9,015 nucleotides of DNA, from positions 1 through 9,015 of the forward strand of contig CALLCD010000085.1 of NCBI GenBank assembly GCA_938049795.1. The letters are read 5' to 3'. A program made the translations under genes and the position numbers. The DNA comes from an uncultured Hyphomonadaceae bacterium. GTDB lineage: Bacteria > Pseudomonadota > Alphaproteobacteria > Caulobacterales > Hyphomonadaceae. A model generated the notes under the pieces. That model made no database searches. It was not told the DNA's origin and saw only the letters and a list, made by a program, of their open reading frames with translations. Below, piece after piece: positions 1 to 6,106 of the stretch (position 1 is the first letter of the stretch; the number at the start of each line of letters is the position of its first letter).

Positions 1-33
1 CGCGCCATCAAGACCTATTGCTGAGGCCCAGCG

Positions 34-207
34 ATGTGGACCCGCGACAAGTATCGCCACAAATATTGGAACGAGCATCATCCACAGGCCGTAAAAGAGC
101 GCTCCATACGCAAGAAGTCGTGGCCAACCGCGCTCAATGACAAGTCACGAGTGACGCTGGAGGTGTCGTTCGACAAGATCCGGCAGCGCGATAGATTAGC
201 TCGATAA
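34..207 (+). CDS. Doubtful small basic ORF, 57 aa, unknown function
   Basis: An ATG preceded by GAGG at 23-26 (7-base spacing) opens a 57-codon frame ending in TAA at 205-207. The protein starts MWTRDKYRHK and is rich in Lys, Arg and His, with no membrane segment, signal peptide or motif I recognise. The frame directly upstream ends in TGA at 22-24, overlapping the GAGG. That would suit a downstream gene in an operon whose previous gene lies off the left edge, but only seven codons of it are visible. I cannot assign a family. It may be a real small protein, the remnant of a larger gene, or chance. The support is the ribosome-binding-like spacing only. Confidence 0.25.
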   Translation: MWTRDKYRHKYWNEHHPQAVKERSIRKKSWPTALNDKSRVTLEVSFDKIRQRDRLAR

Positions 208-287
208 TGGAAGGTACAACAGCATATGGATACAGCCGATAACCGTTCCTACACCACCAAGTGTGAATCCACCGCAAGATTAAGACA

Positions 288-851
288 ATGATCAATAAAA
301 CTTTTACTTTTTTAGCAATCTCCATCCTGCTTTTGGGCGCTGCCTGCACTGCAGGCGAAGACGAGCGAGTGGATGAAAAGCTATATTTTGAGTCCTCTAT
401 TTCAGACATAGAAGCGCTCTTACCCATTCAGCATCATAGCGAACAGAAGCAACGCTGCTCGAAACTCTACCTCATGGAAAGTGACCTTGCTGATATCATC
501 GCGAACGCCGAGGAGCTCAACGAACACCAATGGTATTCCTACTCGACACCATCAGAAGGCTGCGGACTTACACACACCGTAGAATTTGAGGGCGAAGACT
601 ATATCCTGTATTACCGCGTGAGCGGACTTATGAACATGATTAGAAAGAGTGACATCAGGCTGCTTCCCGACGAAGCCCCCGGCGCTTTCACCTATACATC
701 AAATAATCCCGAACGGAGACGGTTCTGGTACCGAAAATGCAAATTTCACCAGGAGTACTTTGAATGGTATCTTGGTAAGTCTGAAGGGTATCCGGGTGCG
801 GCCGATCCGCCGGAAACCGTTCAAGCCAAACTCGCTGAATTTTGCCGGTAA
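288..851 (+). CDS. Putative exported lipoprotein, unknown function
   Basis: A 187-residue protein that I do not recognise. The N-terminus is a typical export signal: Lys4, a hydrophobic stretch at about residues 5-19, then LLLGAAC with Cys20 as a possible lipidation site. Gly rather than Leu/Val at the -3 position makes the lipobox imperfect, so ordinary signal peptidase I cleavage is also possible. The rest is soluble and acidic to neutral, with many Tyr and Trp. Four further cysteines (57, 92, 151, 186) could form two disulfides in the periplasm. The start follows a weak purine-rich site (AAGA) and places the signal peptide exactly at the N-terminus, which supports it. The gene is AT-richer (about 47% GC on the lines I counted) than the genes further right (about 60%), suggesting weak codon optimisation or transfer. 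Nothing nearby gives a role; the next gene on the same strand starts 266 bases later. Confidence 0.75.
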   Translation: MINKTFTFLAISILLLGAACTAGEDERVDEKLYFESSISDIEALLPIQHHSEQKQRCSKLYLMESDLADIIANAEELNEHQWYSYSTPSEGCGLTHTVEFEGEDYILYYRVSGLMNMIRKSDIRLLPDEAPGAFTYTSNNPERRRFWYRKCKFHQEYFEWYLGKSEGYPGAADPPETVQAKLAEFCR

Positions 852-865
852 TAAAGTTCAAGCTC

Positions 866-897
866 GGGGCGAAACAGGGGGAATGTCGCATCGCCCC
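866..897 (+). terminator. Possible hairpin terminator after the lipoprotein gene
   Basis: GGGGCGA at 866-872 is the exact reverse complement of TCGCCCC at 891-897, giving a 7-bp GC-rich stem with an 18-base loop starting 15 bases after the stop codon. An alternative stem pairs AGGGGG (876-881) with CCCCCT (894-899), so the two folds are mutually exclusive. No T-run follows on the plus strand, so this is not a classical intrinsic terminator. It could be a Rho-dependent 3' end or a stabilising hairpin. Confidence 0.3.
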
Positions 898-999
898 CTC
901 AACTGAACCAAAGGCGAGTGACGGAGCCGAGTGTCGCAGACAGGTTCGCTTGCGAGTGGCACCAGACATCAAAAGCCTTTCCGCGGAACATCTCCCGAA

Positions 1000-1013
1000 A
1001 AATCAAATGATTT
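1000..1013. repeat. Perfect inverted repeat AAATCA-AA-TGATTT, candidate operator
   Basis: The two 6-base arms are exact reverse complements separated by AA. A related sequence recurs at 1061-1075: AATCAATCATTTCCT against AATCAAATGATTTCCT here, start-to-start spacing 60 bases. Dyad symmetry, the second copy and the position 105 bases before the kinase gene's start are what a regulator-binding site would look like. No regulator can be named from the sequence. Confidence 0.35.
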
Positions 1014-1073
1014 CCTCGTCTTAAAGTTGCAAATTTTTGCTGCCTAAGGGGGCAGGAATTAATCAATCATTTC

Positions 1074-1105
1074 CTTTTGTTAACTACCTCAATGGGTAAC
1101 AAAAG
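1074..1105. repeat. Perfect 9-bp inverted repeat next to the kinase start codon
   Basis: CTTTTGTTA (1074-1082) and TAACAAAAG (1097-1105) are exact reverse complements around a 14-base spacer. The right arm ends 12 bases before the ATG at 1118 and runs into the purine-rich stretch (1101-1113) that is the only candidate ribosome-binding site. It could be an operator for a dimeric repressor, or an mRNA hairpin that partly covers the ribosome-binding site. The stem is AT-rich and so weak as RNA. There is no T-run after it, so it is not a terminator. Confidence 0.5.
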
Positions 1106-1117
1106 AAGAAAAACCTC

Positions 1118-4100
1118 ATGACTCTATCGACCTGGCTTATCATTTCCGCAGTCTTCGTCTTATTGATGCAAGTCGGCTTTTTGTTGCTTGAGGCTGGTAG
1201 TGTGCGCGTCAAAAACGCCATGAATGTCTCCCAGAAGAATGTCTCGGATTTCGTGCTGAGTGTCGCAGCTTTTGTTCTAGTAGGCTTCCCGCTCATGTTT
1301 GGTGCTGGCGCAACCGGCTATTTCGGATTTGGCGGCTTGCCAGATCGCGTCGGCGACACCCCTATCGCCACCCACATCCTATTTCAACTCGCTTTTTGCG
1401 GCGTTGCAGCGACAATTGTCTCAGGCATCATTTCCGAGCGTATGAAGCTGATCCCTTATATGATCGGGTCAATTGCCCTCTCCGCCCTGCTCTATCCAGC
1501 CTTCGGCCATCTGATCTGGGGCAATGCCATGATCCCGGGCAATCCCGCTTTCCTGCATGATTTGGGATTTGTCGATCTGGCTGGCGGTACCGTAATCCAT
1601 TCGCTCGGCGCATGGTTCGGGCTTGCCGGATTGATCCTAATCGGTCCCCGCCTTGGGCGGTTCGATACGGACGGAAAGCCGCGCCAGATTGTCGGCAGTT
1701 CGCCCGTGCTCGCCATGACAGGCGCCGTCATCCTGCTTGTCTGCTGGATTCCCTTCAATGCCGGCGGCACGCTCCCGGGGACCGATCTGTTTGCCACCGT
1801 CGCCCTGAACACAGTCCTCGCCGGTGTCGCTGGCGGCGTTGGCGGCAAACTTGCCGGTCTCGCAATCAGCAAGGGACGCCTGCAGCCTGCGGCCACCTAT
1901 AATGGCATCCTTGGCGGGCTCGTCGCGGCCACCTCATGTGCGCACATGATCGGAACGCAAGGCGCGTTCATCATTGGCGGTATTGGCGGCCTCGTCGCAA
2001 TTTTTGGCAATCATATTCTCTTACACCGCTTCAAGCTCGACGATCCTGTTGGCGCCATTGCCGTGCACGGATTTGCCGGAGCGATTGGAACCCTCTTCTT
2101 TCCGCTCTTCGCCGTCGCATCCTTGCCCGCGGGCTCGGTCGGCGCACAAATTGGTATTCAGGCCCTTGGCGCAGGGCTGTGTCTTGCCGCCGGGCTGGGT
2201 GCAGGCTTTATCGTCTTCAAACTGCTCGACGTGACGATGGGCCTACGCGTTGGTGCCAATCATGAGCGCCTCGGGCTCGACTATGCCGAACACCAGGATG
2301 CCCTCGAAGACGAACGCCTCGAAAGCTTGCTCGACAAGGCCGCCGCCTCACAGGAGCTCACACCAAGCACAAGAGTGCCCACCGCCAGTTTCGCTGAGAA
2401 TGGCGACCTCGCCTCCAGCTTCAACAAAATCGCAGCGGCCTATGACGAAACCCATGAAGCACTCAAAGCCGCAAAGGCCGAGGCCGAAGACGCCGCTGCC
2501 ATACTCGATTCAGCCATTAACAGCACCGAAGACGGCATCGTCATCTGGAGCCCTGACGGCGAAGTCATCAAAGCCAACCAATCAATGGCCCGTCTGTTTC
2601 CGGGCGAAGCGTCGGCCTTCGCAGAAGGAGCCGGTTGCCAGACCTTCCTAGACGCTTTGGCAAAAGTCGAGATCACACTCGAAGATGGCTCCGCCCAATG
2701 GCTGGCATCGGAGACCGAATTTCTCGGCGCGCCCGCTCTGACGCTGTGTATTGACGGGAAAAGCTGGGTCTCGATCCGCACCAACAATATGTCAGCGGGT
2801 GGCCACGTCTCCATGTTCGTCGACATCACCCCGCAAATCATGGCCCAGAAAAAAGCCGAACTGGCCGAGCGTTCGAAATCGGAATTTCTCGCCAATATGA
2901 GCCATGAGATCCGTACACCGCTCAATGGCGTGCTCGGCATGGCGCAATTGCTCTCCGATGCTGGCCTGAAGGCGCGCGAGGAAGCCTTTGTCGATACCAT
3001 CATGACCTCCGGCAATGCCCTCTTGACCATCATCAACGATATATTGGACTTCTCCAAAATTGACGCCGGACGGCTCGAGCTTGTTCCGGAGCCATTTGAT
3101 CTGCGCGAATGTATTGAAAACACGGTCTGCCTGATGAGCACGCAGGCGAGCGGCAAGAACATCGACCTTCTCGTCCATATGGACCCCAACCTGCCCGACT
3201 TCTATATTGGCGACGCCGGACGCATGCGCCAGATCCTGACAAACCTTGTCGGCAATGCGGTCAAATTCACCGCCAGCGGCCATGTCGTTGTCAGAGTTGT
3301 CGGACAGGTGGCAGATGGCGCCGCTGCGCTCGAAATCGAAGTCGAAGACACCGGCATGGGCATCCCCAGCGACCATCTTGAAAAAATCTTCGACAAATTC
3401 AGCCAGGTTGACGGCACCGCCTCACGCAATTTCGACGGCACGGGTTTGGGACTGGCCATTACCAAACGTCTGGTTCAGCTCATGAAAGGCCAGATCAGCG
3501 TGACCAGCCAGATCAATCGCGGGTCGAAATTCCGTATCAGCTTAAGCCTGCCCGTCCCCGACTCTGTCACACCAAGAAAGAAATCCGTCGCCTCTGTCGC
3601 GGGCACCCGTGTGCTCGTCATCGACGACAATGCCGTCAACCGGAACATTCTGGACGAACAACTCAAATTCTGGAAATGCCGTTCGCTCAGCGTCGAGTCT
3701 GGCATACGTGGGCTGAAATATATGGCCGAGGCCGAGAAGAAAGGCGTGCCCGTTGACCTCGTCATTCTCGACTATCAAATGCCGAACATGGATGGCGAAG
3801 CCGTCCTGAGGCAGATCCGCCGGTCCAGAACCTATCGGAATACGCCGGTCATCATGCTGTCTTCGGTCGATTCGCGCGGGCTCAACCAACGCCTTACAGA
3901 TCTTAAAGTCAGCGCCTATCTCACCAAGCCTGCCCGCTCATCCCAGCTCTTCGATGAAATTGCCCAAGCGGTTGCCATCCGTGACATGGATGTCGAAAGC
4001 GACCTGTTTGACCTGGAAACCCGCCCCAATACGGGCGCAGCCCCGGCGCCAGCCGACCCCACCCAAACCGTCCCCACCCCGCGCGAGCATCAACAGTGCG

Positions 4101-4492
4101 ACCTCATTATTGCCGAAGACAATGAAGTCAACCAACGCCTGATGAACTCGATCCTCGAAGAGCTCAATGTCAGTTTCAAAATCGCGGCAGACGGAGAACA
4201 AGCCGTCGCGATGTGGAAACAATACCGGCCGAAACTGGTTCTGATGGACATCTCCATGCCAAAAATGAACGGGATCGAGGCCACATCCGCGATACGTGAT
4301 CTGGAAAAAGAAGTTGGTGCCGATGGACAAACCACCATTGTCGCGCTGACCGCCCATGCGCTCAAAGGCGACGAATTGCGCTATCTCAATCAGGGCATGG
4401 ATGCCTATATGTCCAAACCCATCGACACCGCAGAGTTTAAACAGAGGCTCGCAGACTGGCTCGGCCGCCGTGTCGAAAAGCGTGTCGCTTAA
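1118..4492 (+). CDS. Ammonium channel-hybrid histidine kinase fusion (Amt-PAS-HisKA-HATPase-REC-REC)
   Basis: A 1124-residue fused sensor. Residues 1-372 are a full Amt/Mep/Rh channel with about 11 helices. The pore residues are present: Phe93 and Phe213 (Phe gates), Trp134, Asp153, and the twin histidines His161 (DLAGGTVIH) and His317 (VHGFAGAIG). The position equivalent to E. coli AmtB Ser219 is Gly217. The Amt tail (GLRV at 375-378, LGLDYAEH at 385-392) is kept and runs into a probable coiled-coil linker and a PAS-like segment (about 455-570). The kinase core follows: phospho-acceptor His596 (MSHEIRTPLNG), N-box Asn713, DTGMGIP at 744-750 and GTGLGLA at 774-780. Receiver 1 has Asp836/837, phospho-Asp885 and Lys937. 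A Pro/Ala-rich linker leads to receiver 2 with Glu1000/Asp1001, phospho-Asp1044 and Lys1100. There is no HPt domain. Role by family: ammonium sensing at the inner membrane linked to a phosphorelay, as shown for an Amt-kinase fusion in the anammox bacterium Kuenenia. Whether this one also transports is unknown. The ATG has only a purine-rich site upstream, but the first helix begins at once, which fits. Confidence 0.96.
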   Translation: MTLSTWLIISAVFVLLMQVGFLLLEAGSVRVKNAMNVSQKNVSDFVLSVAAFVLVGFPLMFGAGATGYFGFGGLPDRVGDTPIATHILFQLAFCGVAATIVSGIISERMKLIPYMIGSIALSALLYPAFGHLIWGNAMIPGNPAFLHDLGFVDLAGGTVIHSLGAWFGLAGLILIGPRLGRFDTDGKPRQIVGSSPVLAMTGAVILLVCWIPFNAGGTLPGTDLFATVALNTVLAGVAGGVGGKLAGLAISKGRLQPAATYNGILGGLVAATSCAHMIGTQGAFIIGGIGGLVAIFGNHILLHRFKLDDPVGAIAVHGFAGAIGTLFFPLFAVASLPAGSVGAQIGIQALGAGLCLAAGLGAGFIVFKLLDVTMGLRVGANHERLGLDYAEHQDALEDERLESLLDKAAASQELTPSTRVPTASFAENGDLASSFNKIAAAYDETHEALKAAKAEAEDAAAILDSAINSTEDGIVIWSPDGEVIKANQSMARLFPGEASAFAEGAGCQTFLDALAKVEITLEDGSAQWLASETEFLGAPALTLCIDGKSWVSIRTNNMSAGGHVSMFVDITPQIMAQKKAELAERSKSEFLANMSHEIRTPLNGVLGMAQLLSDAGLKAREEAFVDTIMTSGNALLTIINDILDFSKIDAGRLELVPEPFDLRECIENTVCLMSTQASGKNIDLLVHMDPNLPDFYIGDAGRMRQILTNLVGNAVKFTASGHVVVRVVGQVADGAAALEIEVEDTGMGIPSDHLEKIFDKFSQVDGTASRNFDGTGLGLAITKRLVQLMKGQISVTSQINRGSKFRISLSLPVPDSVTPRKKSVASVAGTRVLVIDDNAVNRNILDEQLKFWKCRSLSVESGIRGLKYMAEAEKKGVPVDLVILDYQMPNMDGEAVLRQIRRSRTYRNTPVIMLSSVDSRGLNQRLTDLKVSAYLTKPARSSQLFDEIAQAVAIRDMDVESDLFDLETRPNTGAAPAPADPTQTVPTPREHQQCDLIIAEDNEVNQRLMNSILEELNVSFKIAADGEQAVAMWKQYRPKLVLMDISMPKMNGIEATSAIRDLEKEVGADGQTTIVALTAHALKGDELRYLNQGMDAYMSKPIDTAEFKQRLADWLGRRVEKRVA

Positions 4493-4551
4493 TCTGAGGT
4501 CCGAACATGTCGCCCCGGGCCCGTTTCACATTGAGCGGCCCCGCCGTCACT

Positions 4552-4568
4552 TGAGACAGCGTGTCTTG
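4552..4568 (+). terminator. Possible weak terminator after the kinase gene
   Basis: AGACA (4554-4558) pairs with TGTCT (4562-4566) around a GCG loop, extendable by two G-T pairs to 7 bp. It is followed by a short T-rich stretch (TTGTTT). It lies 60 bases after the kinase stop codon in the convergent gap. The stem is short and the T-run interrupted, so the call is tentative. Confidence 0.25.
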
Positions 4569-4605
4569 TTTCGCCAAAGGCGTGTCGTGGCTTTCTGCGC
4601 CGGAC

Positions 4606-4630
4606 CGCTAAAAATTGTACAAATTCAGCG
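4606..4630. repeat. Imperfect 25-base dyad with TTGTACAA core in the convergent gap
   Basis: CGCTAAAA and the facing TTCAGCG pair as an outer stem (six matches plus one G-T), around an AT-rich centre that includes the palindrome TTGTACAA. It sits 7 bases beyond the MATE gene stop on the minus strand, so it may form the 3' end of the minus-strand transcript. No T-run follows the outer stem on the minus strand. An alternative reading is a protein-binding site. Confidence 0.3.
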
Positions 4631-4636
4631 CACTCT

Positions 4637-6067
4637 CTAGGCGTCTTGCGCGTGCGGCTTTGGCTTGCCGCCCCAGGGTTTCCAGGTTGGTTTGTCAGGA
4701 TTGCTGGCGCCGGTCTGGTAGCGGCCAACCAGCCGGAAGGCGAGCCATAGGCCGAGCACGCCGAAGAAGATGCCGCCGACGGCCTGGCCGACCAGAACAC
4801 CGGGGGCACCGCCGATTTTCGCGCCCAGAATCACGAACGGGACCACGCCGATTGTGTTCTTCCCCCAGTTCAAAAGCGAGGACCAGAGCGGGCGTTTGAG
4901 ATTGTTGAACGCCGCATTGGAGATAAACAACGAGCCGTTGAAAATGAACAGCGGCGCGATCAGTGCGGCAAACCAGAATATGATGTCACGGCCCTCCGCT
5001 TCGAGTTTGAACACGTCCGAGATCAGCCCATTGCCCAAAAGCAGCAGCGCCCATGCCAACGCGACAAAGCCCGCCGCAAAGATCACGGCGCGGCGCAGCG
5101 TCTCGCGAATACGGTCATATTGGCCCGCACCAAAATTCTGCCCGATGATCGGCCCGACCGCACCAGACAGCGCGAAGATCACGCAAAATGCCAGCAAAGT
5201 CCCGCGCGCGACCACCGCCATGCCCGCCACCGCTTCATCGCCAAATGGGGCGAGCGCATGGGTGACAATCGAGTTGCCGACGGGAGTGGCGACATTGGTG
5301 AGAATGGCCGGCAGGGTCAGCGCCAGAATAGGCGCAAGATCGAGCTTGAACCGGGCAAAGCTGAACGGGGCAAAACCGCCATAGTGCTTGATCACCGGAT
5401 AAAGCGCGGTGATGAGAACCGCAAAGCGCGCGCAGACCGAAGCAATCGCCGCGCCCTCAAGCCCCCATCCGAAATAGAAAATAAAGATCGGATCGAGCAC
5501 CGCGTTCACAGCGCCCGCAATCAGGGTCACCGTCATCGCCCGCCGTGCATCGCCATGCGCGCGCAGCAATCCGGCGGTCATCATGCCGACGGTGGCGACC
5601 GGCATGGCTGTGACCACGATGCGAAAATAGCTGACCGCATTGGCATGGGCCTCGCCGGTTGCGCCCAGCATGGCGAGCACAGCGGGCGCGGCAAGCCAGA
5701 ACACAGTGGCGATGACGAGGCTGATGGCAATGCCGAACGCCACCGCGCTGGTCGCCAATTTTCGCGCGCCGTCAAGATCGCCCTGCCCGATCAGGCGCGC
5801 GGACAAGGCGCTACACGCAATGTTAAGCCCGAGCGTGACAGCGAAGGTGACATAGAGCACGGTCGCAGCAAACCCGACCGCCGAGGTCAGCGCCGGATTG
5901 CCAAGCTGGGCGATGAGCAAGAGGTCCACGAAATCGACCAGAAAGATCGAGATCAGCCCGACACTTGCCGACAGCGACATGACCGCGACATGCCGCATCA
6001 GATCGCCTTCGAGGAAGACGGCACGCTTTTTGGGCGCTGAGGATTTATCGGGACTGGCCTGGCTCAA
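4637..6067 (-). CDS. MATE-family multidrug/toxin exporter
   Basis: A 476-residue inner-membrane protein of normal MATE length, with about 12 hydrophobic helices in two halves. MATE proteins export drugs or metabolites using proton or sodium gradients. Visible family marks are VDFVDLLLIAQLG in helix 1 (Asp48 at the usual acidic position), LRAHGDARRA (168-177) followed by NAVLDPIFIF (188-197) in the first half, and GPIIGQNFGAGQYDRIRETL (305-324) at the equivalent loop of the second half. The soluble C-terminal tail (about 450-476) is rich in Pro, Lys and Trp. The start is TTG at 6065-6067, with GAGGAG 10 bases upstream. The first in-frame ATG (codon 24, 5996-5998) would remove the FLEGDLMRH segment that precedes helix 1 in the family and has only a weak site. 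It is the last gene of the minus-strand run, 39 bases after the DUF3126-like gene. The substrate cannot be predicted. Confidence 0.92.
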   Translation of the reverse strand: MSQASPDKSSAPKKRAVFLEGDLMRHVAVMSLSASVGLISIFLVDFVDLLLIAQLGNPALTSAVGFAATVLYVTFAVTLGLNIACSALSARLIGQGDLDGARKLATSAVAFGIAISLVIATVFWLAAPAVLAMLGATGEAHANAVSYFRIVVTAMPVATVGMMTAGLLRAHGDARRAMTVTLIAGAVNAVLDPIFIFYFGWGLEGAAIASVCARFAVLITALYPVIKHYGGFAPFSFARFKLDLAPILALTLPAILTNVATPVGNSIVTHALAPFGDEAVAGMAVVARGTLLAFCVIFALSGAVGPIIGQNFGAGQYDRIRETLRRAVIFAAGFVALAWALLLLGNGLISDVFKLEAEGRDIIFWFAALIAPLFIFNGSLFISNAAFNNLKRPLWSSLLNWGKNTIGVVPFVILGAKIGGAPGVLVGQAVGGIFFGVLGLWLAFRLVGRYQTGASNPDKPTWKPWGGKPKPHAQDA

Positions 6068-6083
6068 ATCTCAAAGGCTCCTC
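6065..6083 (-). promoter_or_regulatory. Ribosome-binding site and TTG start of the MATE gene
   Basis: On the minus strand GAGGAG (6078-6083) lies 10 bases before a TTG (6065-6067) that opens the MATE frame. No ATG or GTG in that frame lies between this site and codon 24. The strong Shine-Dalgarno match therefore decides the start in favour of TTG. Confidence 0.65.
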
Positions 6084-6106
6084 AAACGTCAATTGTCGCA
6101 AAAGAG

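Larger units (their letters stand above)
852..1117 (+). promoter_or_regulatory. Leader/promoter region upstream of the ammonium sensor kinase gene
   Basis: This 266-base stretch holds no convincing gene. From left to right it contains the hairpin at 866-897, three related GCGAGTG/CCGAGTG words (914-920, 927-933, 952-958), a perfect 6-bp inverted repeat (1000-1013), a small CTGCC/GGCAG hairpin (1040-1055), a partial copy of the first repeat (1061-1075), and a perfect 9-bp inverted repeat just before the start codon (1074-1105). Base composition becomes clearly AT-rich from about 995 onward, as expected for a promoter. I could not pick a convincing -35/-10 pair, and no sigma-54 -24/-12 element was found. 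Confidence 0.45.

Noticed and set aside
1..24. Possible 3' end of an upstream CDS (seven codons then TGA)
   Set aside because: Too short to support as a gene; mentioned only as context for the small ORF.
3..140. Plus-strand frame open from the left edge for 45 codons
   Set aside because: No recognisable pattern, overlaps the 34-207 frame, and edge-open frames of this length are common by chance.
134..427. Minus-strand frame with a hydrophobic segment (KVLLIIVLIL), opposite the lipoprotein gene start
   Set aside because: It overlaps the signal-peptide-bearing plus-strand gene in antisense, has no family pattern and no clear ribosome-binding site.
955..972. TGGCAC at 956-961 as a sigma-54 promoter -24 element for the nitrogen-related gene
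   Set aside because: No TTGC-like -12 element at the required spacing follows it.
842..1024. 60-codon plus-strand frame in the kinase leader
   Set aside because: Overlaps the end of the lipoprotein gene, has no convincing ribosome-binding site and covers repeat-rich regulatory sequence.
1040..1055. CTGCC-TAAGGG-GGCAG hairpin as a terminator
   Set aside because: Only 5 bp and no T-run on the plus strand; too weak to call as a separate feature.
2440..3376. Long minus-strand frames (249 and 194 codons) within the kinase gene
   Set aside because: Antisense to a well-conserved kinase core with all motifs in the plus frame; shadows of GC-rich codon use.
5120..6040. 306-codon plus-strand frame opposite the MATE gene
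   Set aside because: Very rich in Arg, Asp, His and Gly with no domain; typical complement of a hydrophobic-protein gene.
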